Positions 20,125 to 29,129 are shown, numbered from the stretch's first letter. The stretch: DNA of 64,000 bases from JAQBDA01 sp963709875 (GCA_963709875.1 CAVPYB010000010.1:310001-374000), one strand, 5' to 3'. Notes: generated by a model not told the origin, from the sequence alone. A program made the numbers and translations.

Positions 20125-21612
20125 TTATTTTGACCTCCGCCGCGCCATCACCAGACCGGCGATCCCCAACCCGACCAGCAGCAGCGGCAGGATGCGCTCG
20201 AGCAGGCTGGGGGTAAAGGAGGCCTCCAGTCCTGCCAGCATCGACCCCAGTTCAGCCGCGCTCATCCAGCGGCCGCGCAGCATTACGCCGGCCCGCTTAC
20301 CTGCGTTGGCAATATCCTCGAACGGGTCCGCCTCCAGCAGAAGCAGGTCGGCGCGCAGCCCTTCGGCGATGGTTCCGAACTCAGCACTCTTGCCCATTGC
20401 GGTTGCCGAGTCACGCGTCCCGGCTCTCAGTGCTTCGTACGGGCTGAGACCGGCACCAACCAGCAAGCCCAGCTCTTCGTGGGCGGCGAAGCCGGGGATG
20501 TGGTAGCTCTGGGCTGCGTCGGTGCACAGCAGGATGCCCGCCCCGGCGCGGTGCAGCGCCTTCAGCATACGCCCGTTCAGCTCGGCGATGCGCTGCGGGT
20601 AGTCCGACCCGGGGTAGGTGTGGCTGGCGCTCATCTGGCGGTAGTTGAGCGGGGTGAAGATCCTCGCCAGCGGGGTCAGGTACGCCATCCCGGGCTGCTC
20701 CTCCAGCCGCCGAAGCCCTTCCGGGCTCAGGCTGTTCTTGGGGTACACGCTCAGCGTCGGGCAGTTCCACACGCCTGCTTCCCGCGTCAGCCCGGCGTAT
20801 TCATCCAGGCTGTCTTCCGGGATCAGGAACTCCGCAGTATCGGCATCGATATAGCCTTGCAGGTGCTCTATTGTGACCTGCCCGCCTGCCAGCACGCCTT
20901 CCAGACCCACCTGTTTGGGGGCGTGGCCCACCACCTGCATGCCGTTCGCCTGGGCTGCCTCCAGGATCGCCTGGTAGGTCAGCGGATCGAGGTTGTCGTA
21001 CACCTTGATGAAGTCGTAGCCTTTGGCTTTCTGGGCGGCGACGGAGCTGCGCGCCTCTTCGGGAGTACGGAAGACCTCCATCATCGGGTGGTTGGGCGGG
21101 TCGCCTTCCATGACCGGACCGGTGGTGTAGATGGTCGGGCCGAAGATTTCCCTGGCTGCGATCTGGTCGCGCAGGACGAGCTGGTCCGGCAGGCCCAGGC
21201 GCAGCTTCATACCGGTGCTGCCCCACATATTGCGGATGCTGGTCACGCCGTTGGCTGCCAGCAGCAGCAGGTCGCTGTCGTACTCGATGTGGACGTGCAT
21301 GTCCACCAGCCCCGGCATCAGGTAGCGCCCGCGGCCGTCGATGACCTGCGCCCCGGGCGGCACGCGCACCTCATCGCGGCTCCCGATCGCGGCGATCACG
21401 CCGTCATGCACCAGCACGGTCTGGTTCTCCAGGGCGCGCTCCTCGTCCATGGGCAGAACGGTCACGTCGACGAAGGCAGTCACCGTATCCGGCGCGGGCA
21501 GGCTCTCTGAGTAGCGCTGCAGGTAAGGCCGGTCGAGCGACCATAAGCCGCTGTTGGTCAGGGCCAGTGCAACCAACCCGGTGATGATAATCAGTGTGGA
21601 TAATACTTTCAT
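20125..21612 (-). CDS. Membrane-anchored metal-dependent amidohydrolase
   Basis: A 495-residue hydrolase of the imidazolonepropionase/prolidase-like amidohydrolase superfamily. An N-terminal signal or anchor helix (LIIITGLVALALTNSGLW) is followed by the TIM-barrel core. Metal ligands are visible: HxH in GLVDMHVHIEYDSD, a carbamylated-type Lys in GYDFIKVYDN, His in VVGHAPKQVG and VTIEHLQGY, and Asp in LLCTDAAQSY. A C-terminal helix (LLPLLLVGLGIAGLVMARRR) suggests a second anchor, so the enzyme faces outside. The substrate is unknown. Confidence 0.88.
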   Translation of the reverse strand: MKVLSTLIIITGLVALALTNSGLWSLDRPYLQRYSESLPAPDTVTAFVDVTVLPMDEERALENQTVLVHDGVIAAIGSRDEVRVPPGAQVIDGRGRYLMPGLVDMHVHIEYDSDLLLLAANGVTSIRNMWGSTGMKLRLGLPDQLVLRDQIAAREIFGPTIYTTGPVMEGDPPNHPMMEVFRTPEEARSSVAAQKAKGYDFIKVYDNLDPLTYQAILEAAQANGMQVVGHAPKQVGLEGVLAGGQVTIEHLQGYIDADTAEFLIPEDSLDEYAGLTREAGVWNCPTLSVYPKNSLSPEGLRRLEEQPGMAYLTPLARIFTPLNYRQMSASHTYPGSDYPQRIAELNGRMLKALHRAGAGILLCTDAAQSYHIPGFAAHEELGLLVGAGLSPYEALRAGTRDSATAMGKSAEFGTIAEGLRADLLLLEADPFEDIANAGKRAGVMLRGRWMSAAELGSMLAGLEASFTPSLLERILPLLLVGLGIAGLVMARRRSK

Positions 21613-21849
21613 GGGATGACCTCCTGTGGTCTAAATGCCATTATATAAACGCACAGGGCTTCTGTCATCCGGCGAAAGGTATATGCGTGGTTTATTTGAG
21701 GTTTAGGGTGGTAGCTTCATCTCGATCTGAGTCACTATTTCGTATAGGTGTCGGGCGAAATCCGTTTTTCGGTGGAAGGATGCCAGCCTCGGTGTATAAT
21801 ATATATCAGGTCTGTATATAGCTGGATATATCGCAATGTGGGGTGTTAT

Positions 21850-21866
21850 GCACTTGTTGGGCCGCC
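21850..21866 (+). other. Candidate left boundary core site of the cassette array
   Basis: The 21613-21922 gap between the amidohydrolase and the first cassette gene is AT-rich. It holds a TATAAT at 21795-21800 and, at 21856-21862, GTTGGGC, which fits the integron core GTTRRRY and matches the right ends of attC5 and attC7 (GTTGGGCGGCC, GTTGGGCAG). No partner left half is recognised, so it may be an attI-like or truncated attC boundary. Confidence 0.4.
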
Positions 21867-21922
21867 GAATAGCGTGTGTCTTTGTTTCTCAATTAATGTA
21901 AGTCAAAATTGGAGGAGAACCA

Positions 21923-23152
21923 ATGAGTACAGTTGATGCCACTCTTTATGTTCCAAATCATATTGCACAAGGATTATCAAATGGAACTTATGAACGTGTA
22001 GGCGGGGTAGTGCGTGAGATGGGGTCGAAACAGGTTGTTGCTTGGTTACGTGAAATTGGTAAGATAAGTGACCCAGACTTATCAAATATTTTGGCAAATT
22101 CCTCAATGAGTGCCGTATCCAATACCCTAAATTTAGCACTTTCCTCGGTGAGTGCCGTAACCAGTACACTAAATTTAGCAGTTTCAACAATGGGCTTCAT
22201 TATCGTTCTAAAACGTTTAGGTATCATTGAGCAGCGACTTGAACTAGCTCAAGAAGTTCTGCGAACTATTGATTATAAAATTGATTTGTCTTTTTATGCT
22301 AACTTTCGCGCTGCGATTGATTTAGCCTTTAACGCTTTCACGATGACCAACCCTGATGCCCGAAAAATGAGTGCTATGCAAGCCATTAACCGTTTTTTGG
22401 AGGCAGAACATCACTATACCAAACTTACGGATATAGAAATTGGCAATGGTAGTCAGGTCGCGGATGAATACCTTTCGACATTGTGCTTGGCTTATGTTAC
22501 TGAAGTCCGTTGTTACTTGGAATTAGAAGAACTTGATACCGCACGTCGTCGTCTGCAAGAGGGCGCGACTGTACTTCGGCCACGTTTTGAAAAGCACATC
22601 AGTACGTTATTGACATCAAATCCAGCCGCATATTTACACCCAAGTTTAAAAGATCAAGTTGGTTTGAAACGTATAACTAAAGTCTATCAATGGCTAAAAC
22701 CAGGTTTAGATGAGAGTGATGTCTTTGAAATGCACCGGGAAAATCTATTCAATTTGGCTCAGAAACCGGAAGAGTGGATTAACTCACTTCCACAAGTCAT
22801 TCGTATTTCGAAAGGTGGTTCCGCCACCCAAGCGAATGTGTTTGATGGGTTAGCCAAACAGTCTAAAAAATTTATTGGAGCATTACCTACGATGTCAAAA
22901 ATTTCAGGAGCGAAAACTGGTTCTCAAGATGCGGTAACGCAATCTCCTGAAATGGAGATTTATGGTCGTTTACCAGCAACGATGGACTTAATAGAGTCGA
23001 TGGTTGAAGATGATAACCGCTTGGCGATGTATGAAACAGAAGTGGAGATGATACATCGGTTAGGGATGAGTTTTCAAGAGTGGCAGCAATTAGCGCCATC
23101 GTCTACTGCTCAAGGAAATGGGTCAAATTTAATTTACATTACTGTGTCGTAA
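21923..23152 (+). CDS. Cassette 1: unknown protein with duplicated hydrophobic motif
   Basis: A 409-residue protein preceded by GGAGGAG eight bases before the ATG. The first 60 residues are polar. Residues 62-92 contain two copies of a SAVxxTLNLA(L/V)S motif, encoded by a 42-base tandem duplication, leading into a hydrophobic stretch (TMGFIIVLKRLG). The rest is mostly helical, with an RFLEAEHHYTKL / YLELEELDTARRRLQ region that could be TPR-like. The AT-rich composition differs from the GC-rich flanks, which fits horizontal acquisition. I do not recognise a family; a membrane-active effector is one possibility, without direct support. Confidence 0.75.
   Translation: MSTVDATLYVPNHIAQGLSNGTYERVGGVVREMGSKQVVAWLREIGKISDPDLSNILANSSMSAVSNTLNLALSSVSAVTSTLNLAVSTMGFIIVLKRLGIIEQRLELAQEVLRTIDYKIDLSFYANFRAAIDLAFNAFTMTNPDARKMSAMQAINRFLEAEHHYTKLTDIEIGNGSQVADEYLSTLCLAYVTEVRCYLELEELDTARRRLQEGATVLRPRFEKHISTLLTSNPAAYLHPSLKDQVGLKRITKVYQWLKPGLDESDVFEMHRENLFNLAQKPEEWINSLPQVIRISKGGSATQANVFDGLAKQSKKFIGALPTMSKISGAKTGSQDAVTQSPEMEIYGRLPATMDLIESMVEDDNRLAMYETEVEMIHRLGMSFQEWQQLAPSSTAQGNGSNLIYITVS
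22109..22192 (+). repeat. 42-base tandem duplication inside cassette gene 1
   Basis: Two units, 22109-22150 and 22151-22192, both begin AGTGCCGTA and share CTAAATTTAGCA at the same offset. They stay in frame and duplicate a 14-residue hydrophobic motif. Confidence 0.8.
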
Positions 23153-23163
23153 AAGTAAAGGGC

Positions 23164-23297
23164 TGCCCTACAGAGCGTGCACCTGCTTAGTGGGACCCTA
23201 CGTCGTTTTCAGGCTTTTTCCTATGCCTAGGCGGAATCCTGCTTCCAAGCCGAGTACATGCCCGCCCGCTAGCAGGTAACGCACACCGTTAGGTAGC
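23164..23297 (+). other. attC site 1
   Basis: Left core GCCCTAC (23165-23171) is followed by AGCGTGCACCTGCT. The right arm AGCAGGTAACGCAC is complementary with an unpaired base, and precedes GTTAGGT (23288-23294). It begins 13 bases after the stop of cassette gene 1. About 130 bases long. Confidence 0.8.
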
Positions 23298-23320
23298 CTT
23301 TTTTCAAGTCGAGTCCCTTG

Positions 23321-24162
23321 ATGAGAAATAATACAATATCAATACCTGAAGTTGAACATGATGATCCAGAATTACAGAATGTACTTCGATATTTTTCGCG
23401 ACATTTAGTAAGTCTTTCGGGTCGCTACCAATTTGAAGACACATTAGGTGAGCACAAAAGTAACCCAAATTATTTTGGTTACTCCGGATTTATCATTTCG
23501 ATAAGAGGGTTATGGCTATTTATAACGGCAGGCCATATACTAAAGAGAATTGATGAAGCTCTAAGTGCATCGAATTTGAAAATTTTTGAGTGCCAACTGA
23601 TCGATTCCTTCGGTCCAGATAAAATTTCCGATTTCCCTATTCCATTCGATTATCAACGGGCACCAAAATATTATATTTTTGATGAAAAATTGGGACTTGA
23701 TTTCGGTCTGATTGGGCTTGGTTCTTACTATCAACAACTATTGGAAAAAAACAACATCGTCCCGGTTGAAGAATTGAATTGGATACACCACCATCGCGTT
23801 GAGTTCGAATACTTTTACGTCTTAGGTCTTCCTGAAGAATACATTGAAGTCGAAAGGATAAAAGTCTCGAATAAGCAGAAAGCGTTTTTAACCTTATCGC
23901 CTACTTTGATCCGCATCAACCCTGCTGAATATCCACCAGATAGTGCCGTAAAGACAGAATTTCCTCGTTTTTCGGGAAAATTCGAAACGGATATTCCTCT
24001 AGAAAGTTTGAGAGGGATGAGTGGTGGACCAATATTAGGTTTCCGCAAAGGGGAAGAGGTCAGTTGCGTTACTGGTTTGTTGCGGTTCAAAGTTCTCAAA
24101 TGAGAGATAGTGGGTGGATATTTGGATGCCCTGTCCCTTTGATCGTATCATCGATTCTATGA
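23321..24162 (+). CDS. Cassette 2: trypsin-like serine protease (3' frameshift)
   Basis: A trypsin-like peptidase starting at ATG 23321 (the TTG before it is less likely). The catalytic triad is visible: His in LFITAGHIL at about residue 70, Asp in LGLDFGLIGL at about 127, and Ser in GMSGGPILGF at about 235. The continuous frame ends at 24103 with a foreign-looking tail. A one-base correction near 24080 continues as AVQSSQMRDSGWIFGCPVPL and stops at 24162, which is the usual end of such bacterial trypsin-like proteins. No signal peptide is seen, so it is cytosolic. Cytosolic proteases of this kind occur in defence islands, but no partner is adjacent. Confidence 0.8.
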
Positions 24163-24191
24163 TTGATGATCAGAATGAGGTAAAAAATGAC

Positions 24192-24320
24192 ACCTAACAC
24201 CCGCTGCAGCCGACCAGGCTTCGCCCGGATGAGCAGTGTCCTAAAAGCAGAATGTGTGGGTTTGTAGATTACCAGGGTTTACAAGAGCCGCTCGGCGACT
24301 GAGCTCCTCCGTTAGGCGGC
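24192..24320 (+). other. attC site 2
   Basis: Left core ACCTAAC (24192-24198), then CCGCTGCAGCCGACCAGGC. The right arm GCTCGGCGACTGAGCTC is complementary, ending in GTTAGGC (24311-24317). Its interior is almost the same as that of attC6 (both contain ATGTGTGGGTTTGTAGATTA). Confidence 0.88.
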
Positions 24321-24337
24321 ACGAGAGAGGACGAGAA

Positions 24338-25141
24338 ATGGCAGAAGCAATGTTGCAAGCTGAAATCGATGCGGCGAAAGCGTACGAAGTGTTGATGGTG
24401 CCGGCGCTCTTTCGAGAGTGGGCCGCGACAGTGGCAGATGCTGCCCACGTCCAATCCGGAGAGAGGGTTCTCGATCTGGCATGCGGCACGGGGGTCCTGG
24501 CTCGCGAAGTGCGATCCCGTATGGGCGCAGCGGATCTTGTCACTGGGCTGGACCCGAGCGCCGGCATGCTGGAAGTGGCCAGGAAGTTCGATCCCAGCGT
24601 GGAATGGCGACAGGGCATGGCTGAGTCATTGCCGTTTCCCGACGCCTCCTTCGACGTCGTCGTAAGTCAGTTTGGCTTCATGTTCTTCAGCGACCGCTCC
24701 GGGGCTCTTCGCGAGGTGGTGCGAGTGCTCAGGCCGGGAGGGCGTATGGCTCTCGCGGTCTGGGACTTTCTCGAGAACATCCCAGCCTATGCGGACGAGG
24801 TGGCGCTGTTGGAGCGCCTCGTCGGCATCCCGGCTTCTGACGCTCTCCGCGCACCGTTCGTGCTCGGCGACCGGCGCGCCCTCGAGACTTTGCTGACGGG
24901 TGCCAAGCTTGAGGCGGTAGAGGTCGCCACCCGCAAAGGGACCGCCCGGTTCCCGAGCGTGCGCGTGATGGTTGAGGCCGACCTTCGCGGTTGGTTGCCT
25001 GTAATGGGTGTGGTTCTCACGGAGGAGCAGATCGTCGATGTTTTGCAGGCCGCCGAGGAGGCCCTCCGCCAATACGTCGCCGATGATGGCACCGTCGCCT
25101 TTGGCACGTCTGCTCATATCGTCATAGGGGTGAAACCATAA
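24338..25141 (+). CDS. Cassette 3: class I SAM-dependent methyltransferase
   Basis: A 267-residue methyltransferase, start ATG 24338, 21 bases after the attC2 core. Motif I is VLDLACGTGVLAREV, the acidic end of strand 2 is VTGLDPSAGML, motif II FDVVVSQFGFMFF, and the family motif VLRPGGRMALAVWD follows. It belongs to the UbiE/methyltransferase-11 group; the acceptor is unknown. GC content is clearly higher than in cassettes 1 and 2, as expected for cassettes of separate origins. Confidence 0.88.
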   Translation: MAEAMLQAEIDAAKAYEVLMVPALFREWAATVADAAHVQSGERVLDLACGTGVLAREVRSRMGAADLVTGLDPSAGMLEVARKFDPSVEWRQGMAESLPFPDASFDVVVSQFGFMFFSDRSGALREVVRVLRPGGRMALAVWDFLENIPAYADEVALLERLVGIPASDALRAPFVLGDRRALETLLTGAKLEAVEVATRKGTARFPSVRVMVEADLRGWLPVMGVVLTEEQIVDVLQAAEEALRQYVADDGTVAFGTSAHIVIGVKP

Positions 25142-25157
25142 ATGGGTGATATGCGAG

Positions 25158-25224
25158 TGCCGTCTAACAACAGCATGCAGCGGACGGCGCTGCGCGCGCC
25201 GCTGATGCTGGACGTTAGCTGGCA
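25158..25224 (+). other. attC site 3 (short type)
   Basis: About 60 bases. Left core GTCTAAC (25163-25169), then CAGCATGCAGCGGACGGCGC, an almost perfect inner hairpin (GGCGCTGCGCGCGCC), and right core GTTAGCT (25214-25220). Its size matches the short attC sites of known resistance cassettes. Confidence 0.82.
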
Positions 25225-25284
25225 CTATTGCGTGTCTAATTTTACAACAGAGGTAATTCCTATCAGTTATTTTTCGAGAAATGC

Positions 25285-25851
25285 ATGGATAATAAATACA
25301 ATGGTTTTACGAGAGCTTTAGATGAAGTAAGTGCTAGTTCGGCTGGGGGAGCGCCATTCCTGATTTGTTATGGAGCCACATTTATCATATCCGGTCTTAT
25401 AGCTTTTTTTCTGCCGCGGGAAATCTCTGCCTTGCTCGCGATGTTCCAGGGGGTTGTAGCACTCCCCTTAGCACTCTGGCTTGAACGCCGTATGGGTGCA
25501 ATCCGCATGACAATGAATAATCCTTTGAGGAGCTTGTCTGGACAGTTGGCGATCTCACAGGCTTTCGCTCTGCCCTTTCTTATTGTTATTTACAATATTA
25601 ACCCGGGGCAAATCCCCGTGGTGATGGCGGGACTGGGCGGAATGCACTTTATGCCCTATGGATGGCTGCATCGCACACGGATCTATATTGTTTTAGGGGC
25701 AATCATTTCACTAGGATCCTTTGCGCTGGTGATTGCGTTACAAACTGCTGCTTATGCATACATCTTACTCTTTGTTGGAATGGCCTATTGGATAGCCGCA
25801 CCGCTGGTCTTACGGCACTCGAAACTTATCGTGACTACAGGTGGTGAGTAG
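25285..25851 (+). CDS. Cassette 4: DUF7010-like integral membrane protein
   Basis: A 188-residue protein with about six membrane helices: PFLICYGATFIISGLIAFFL at 24-43, ISALLAMFQGVVALPLALWL, QLAISQAFALPFLIVIYNI, a helix around VVMAGLGGMHFMPYGWL, IVLGAIISLGSFALVIAL, and YAYILLFVGMAYWIAAPLVL. The pattern resembles the DUF7010 family, which I recall but cannot verify here. No catalytic residues are recognisable. Confidence 0.7.
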   Translation: MDNKYNGFTRALDEVSASSAGGAPFLICYGATFIISGLIAFFLPREISALLAMFQGVVALPLALWLERRMGAIRMTMNNPLRSLSGQLAISQAFALPFLIVIYNINPGQIPVVMAGLGGMHFMPYGWLHRTRIYIVLGAIISLGSFALVIALQTAAYAYILLFVGMAYWIAAPLVLRHSKLIVTTGGE

Positions 25852-25961
25852 ATTCTCCACGCAGTTTGTCTCGCGAACAAGGCTAACGCTGAGTAGTAAT
25901 CTAAGAAATATATTTATTCCACTTCGCAAGTGTTAGAGATAGGAAGATTAAAAACATTGCC

Positions 25962-26127
25962 AGCTAACACCCGCTGCAGCCGACCGGGCTGCGCCCGGGG
26001 TAAACGGGGCCCCGGCAATCGGGCTGTACAGCCCGATTGCTTGGAGAACGGCGAAGACGTTCTCCACATTTGCTAGAAATCTAGCGAGTTAGCCCCGCCC
26101 GGCGGCTGAACTCTACCGTTTGGCCAC
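25962..26127 (+). other. attC site 4 (long, with internal hairpins)
   Basis: Left core AGCTAAC (25962-25968), CCGCTGCAGCCGACCGGGC, then right arm GCCCGGCGGCTGAAC and right core GTTTGGC (26118-26124). The interior has three nested hairpins: CAATCGGGCTG/CAGCCCGATTG, GGAGAAC/GTTCTCC and GCTAGA/TCTAGC. Confidence 0.83.
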
Positions 26128-26175
26128 ATATACATTCGAGGCACAAAACTTTCCGGACCCCATGAAGGAGGGTGA

Positions 26176-26877
26176 ATGTCTAATCATCAAGGGCGTCTAA
26201 CCGGCATGAAGAAACTTGCAAGTGCGGGTTTTCTAATTGGTGCTATCTTGGTAGCAGTTGGGAGTCTTGTGGTTCCCCGCTCGGATGATATCAGCAACAT
26301 TCTTGAGAATCAGAAGTCTTACGGCGAAAATGTCATTATGCTACAAGTCTCTGCTTTGCTCATCACGTTTGGTTTTTGGGCTGTCATGGCTGGTATGATC
26401 GGCCTCTACCATTCTTTCAGCCACGCTGACTCCATTTGGATAGTTCTCGCCTTTTATTTCCATATCGCAGGCGTGGTACTTTGGTCGGTCGGTATGTCTC
26501 TGGACATCTCTTATCCTGCTGCGATCGCTAACTGGCTGGCTGCACCGACCCCAGATAAAGACACTGCGTATGCTGTGGTGACTGTACTCTCCCCGCTTGG
26601 TTTCGGCCGAGGGCTTTTTCCCTTGAATGTCCTCATCAATTGGTTGGCATTCACCTTTCTGGGGTTAGGGATGCTTCTAAAGCCGCTATATCCTCGCTGG
26701 TTAGGATTGATTGGGTTATTTGTGGGTCTCTTGAGCTTAGTACTAGGCACAGCGATGACATTCACTGGTCGTGAGGCCTTGATTTTTCTTTTTATTCTTC
26801 TTATGTTTACGACAATCGTCTGGTGGCTGTTGATTGGTATTTGGTTTGCTCGAAATGCAAGGTCAAGGTTGGAATAA
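26176..26877 (+). CDS. Cassette 5: integral membrane protein of unknown function
   Basis: A 233-residue protein with a strong AAGGAGGG seven bases before the ATG. About six membrane helices: LASAGFLIGAILVAVGSLVV at 12-32, MLQVSALLITFGFWAVMAGM, IWIVLAFYFHIAGVVLWSVG, LINWLAFTFLGLGMLLKPLY, LIGLFVGLLSLVLGTAM, and LIFLFILLMFTTIVWWLLIG. A long loop (residues 115-145, APTPDKDTAYAVV) divides helices 3 and 4. The layout is like DUF4386/DUF998 membrane proteins; I cannot name the family with confidence. Confidence 0.72.
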   Translation: MSNHQGRLTGMKKLASAGFLIGAILVAVGSLVVPRSDDISNILENQKSYGENVIMLQVSALLITFGFWAVMAGMIGLYHSFSHADSIWIVLAFYFHIAGVVLWSVGMSLDISYPAAIANWLAAPTPDKDTAYAVVTVLSPLGFGRGLFPLNVLINWLAFTFLGLGMLLKPLYPRWLGLIGLFVGLLSLVLGTAMTFTGREALIFLFILLMFTTIVWWLLIGIWFARNARSRLE

Positions 26878-26893
26878 GTAAATTATTGTCTTG

Positions 26894-27022
26894 GCCTAAC
26901 ATCCGCTGCAACGGACGGGGCTGTCGCCCAGCCCGCCGGGGCCCCAAATCTGGCTCGGGCTTGTTGATAACATCGGCACTTTGCCAAGCCCGCCCGGCCG
27001 TTGAGCTTTTTCGTTGGGCGGC
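26894..27022 (+). other. attC site 5
   Basis: Left core GCCTAAC (26894-26900), ATCCGCTGCAACGGACGGGG, right arm CCCGCCCGGCCGTTGAGC, right core GTTGGGC (27013-27019). The stop codon of cassette gene 5 lies 17 bases upstream. Confidence 0.87.
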
Positions 27023-27035
27023 CATAAATAAGCAT

Positions 27036-27798
27036 ATGAACTATCCGAATTCTTGAATACGATTCCACAAGAGAAGCCTTCATTGAACCGTCAAAGGTGA
27101 TCCGATCGCGGGACGTGCCAGAGCATTGCGTCATCAGTTTCTTCGGCGAAGTGATCGATAAGGTTGCTACTGGGCATAAGGCCAGGGTGATTGTTGAAAA
27201 TCGGTGGGAAGATGGCTCGCATCCGTTGTATGAGATAGAATACAAGGGTCAGCGTCTGGCTTTTTTTCACCCTGGCGTGGGAGCGCCGTTGTCCGCCAGC
27301 TTATTGGAAGAAGTGATTGCATTTGGGTGTCGTAAATTCATTGTCTGCGGGGGCTGCGGCGTTCTGGAGAAAGAAATCGCAGTAGGGCATCTTGTCGTGG
27401 TGTCAGGAGCAGTTCGTGATGAGGGTATCTCGTATCATTATCTACCGCCATCGAGAGAAGTAAAGGCAAATGAAGTGGCGGTAGAAGGATTAGTCAAGGA
27501 ACTGGCCAAGCGCGGTATGCCATATTTAGTGGGAAAGACATGGACAACCGATGCGCCCTATCGAGAGACGCCAAATAAGATAGCCAAGCGAAGAGAAGAA
27601 GGTTGTTTGACGGTGGAAATGGAAGCAGCAGGCATGATGGCTGTCGCAGAGTTTCGCGATGTCATTCTTGGTCAAGTGTTGTATGGGGGTGATGACTTGA
27701 GCGGAGAGACATGGGATAGTCGTCAATGGCAATCACGTTCAGAGATTCGGGAACAACTTTTTGGCTGTGTGCTGATGTATGTCTTGGTGTGTAAATAG
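27036..27798 (+). CDS. Cassette 6: nucleoside phosphorylase (N-terminal frameshift)
   Basis: A purine/uridine phosphorylase family enzyme that splits nucleosides with phosphate. The long frame starts only at GTG 27097, but upstream sequence carries the missing N-terminus: ATG 27036, MNYP, then, after removing one A at 27048, ILEYDSTREAFIEPSKVI, giving 253 residues. Family marks are FFHPGVGAPLSASLLEEVI, FIVCGGCGVLEKEIAVGHLV and the active-site LTVEMEAAGMMAVAEF, with a closing GDDLSGETWD. Only 13 bases separate the attC5 core from the start. Confidence 0.85.
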
Positions 27799-27800
27799 CT

Positions 27801-27928
27801 GCCCAACACCCGCTGCAGCCGACCGGGCTACACCCGGGTGAGCGGTGTCCTAATAGCAAAATGTGTGGGTTTGTAGATTACCAGGGTTTACAAGAGCCGC
27901 CCGGTGGCTGAGTTCTATGTTAGGCGGC
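27801..27928 (+). other. attC site 6
   Basis: Left core GCCCAAC (27801-27807) starts two bases after the phosphorylase stop codon. CCGCTGCAGCCGACCGGGC pairs with GCCCGGTGGCTGAG, and the right core is GTTAGGC (27919-27925). Nearly identical to attC2 along its full length. Confidence 0.88.
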
Positions 27929-27978
27929 TCCCCAATAGAAAGTTATTGATGATGGTGTGACTGGAGTGTTTTATTTGC

Positions 27979-28369
27979 ATGAAACGCCAACATATGTTCC
28001 ACATCGGCCTATCTTTGGTTATCAACATACTTCTCAGTTTGACCCTCTTGCCATTTGTAATACCTCCTTTTGAAGGCTACTCGTTATCTGAATTTCTCGA
28101 AGTTTTTCTCTGGCAGACTATTTATACGGTTGGATGGCCATTTCGCGTTCCTTGGGATTGTTCTTAGTCTCCCTTTTGGCGGAATACTTTCCAGCGCATC
28201 TGCCCTATTCATACTCATGTATCCTATTATCCAAATTCTTTTGATTCGTTCCATGATATCCAAAAAACCGCGCCGCATAGAACTCATTCTATTGCATTTA
28301 TTCGTTACCCTCTCCTTTGCAGTGGTTTGGTATTATGTTCTCAATGGATATGATTTTATGGTAGGCTAA
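27979..28369 (+). CDS. Cassette 7: small membrane protein (one frameshift)
   Basis: About 129 residues when one extra base near 28144 is removed, which joins WQTIYTVGWPF to AFLGIVLSLPFGG. Four membrane helices are expected: LSLVINILLSLTLLPFVI, the junction helix, ALFILMYPIIQILLIRSM and LILLHLFVTLSFAVVWYYVL. The family is not recognised. It lies alone between attC6 and attC7. Confidence 0.65.
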
Positions 28370-28390
28370 GTCTGTCAAGACCACAAAACC

Positions 28391-28522
28391 GCCCAACACA
28401 GCGTGCAGCCGACAAGTGGGATTCGCCGTGTTTTACAGGCATTTTTCTGGCTTCAGGTTTATACTCATCCCAAGCATTATCTCATTCCGCCCACTTGCGG
28501 CTAACGCAGACCGTTGGGCAGA
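28391..28522 (+). other. attC site 7
   Basis: Left core GCCCAAC (28391-28397), AGCGTGCAGCCGACAAGTGGG, with right arm CCCACTTGCGGCTAACGCA, which is complementary apart from the unpaired base, and right core GTTGGGC (28513-28519). The left half closely matches attC1. Confidence 0.87.
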
Positions 28523-28581
28523 TACAAGAAGAATGTCCGACAAGTCACGGCCACGCGTGTCCACCGAATACAGGTGCTGCC

Positions 28582-29051
28582 ATGATCATTGAATTCAACG
28601 AGCAATTCAATCTCCCCATCGCGGAGGTTTACCGTAGATTTCAAACGCCAGCAGACTGGGCTCAACTATTCGGCTTTCCGGGGAGACGCCAAGGAACTCG
28701 GCGATGGGTGGTATGCGGTATCCCTGAAGAACTTTCCGTTTCCGCTCGTGGCCAAACATACTGAGCAGGAGTCCGGCAAATTGGTTCAGTGGATTTTTCG
28801 GGGGTTTTGGCGTGGTCGAGGAGAGGTGCGGTTTGAGGAGACCGAAGACGGGGTTGCGATCGAAGGATTCGAAGAGATAGCCGTTCGGTCACTATTCTTT
28901 TTGTGGCCTCTTCTTCGAAAAGCTTTTTCTTGAACGGGGCTTCCAGGCAATCTGGGGAGTCGGCTGGCATCGGCTGCGCAAAATTGAAGCATTGAGGCGT
29001 GAAGCGGGGATTAGGTCAGGAAATCACTGCCTAACAAGCGCTTGCACCTGA
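28582..29051 (+). CDS. Cassette 8: SRPBCC-like protein (two frameshifts)
   Basis: Three reading frames join into one 155-residue protein if single extra bases near 28670 and 28905 are removed: MIIEFNEQFNLPIAEVYRRF, then AFRGDAKELGDGWYAVSL and VRFEETEDGVAIEGFEEI, then LFFEKLFLERGFQAIWGVGW. The layout fits the SRPBCC ligand-binding fold. Its stop codon lies inside attC8 at 29049, so the left core is part of the coding region. The intended start is ATG 28582. Confidence 0.6.
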
Positions 29052-29129
29052 CAAGCGCTTGTGTCATGCGCTTAGCGTGCGCTAAGCGCACGCCACATAC
29101 ACTTGCAGGTGAAGCAAACGTTAGGCGTG
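29029..29129 (+). other. attC site 8
   Basis: Left core GCCTAAC (29029-29035), GCGCTTGCACCTGACAAGCG, internal hairpin GCGCTTAGCG/CGCTAAGCGC, right arm CTTGCAGGTGAAGCAAAC, right core GTTAGGC (29120-29126). About 100 bases. Confidence 0.86.
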
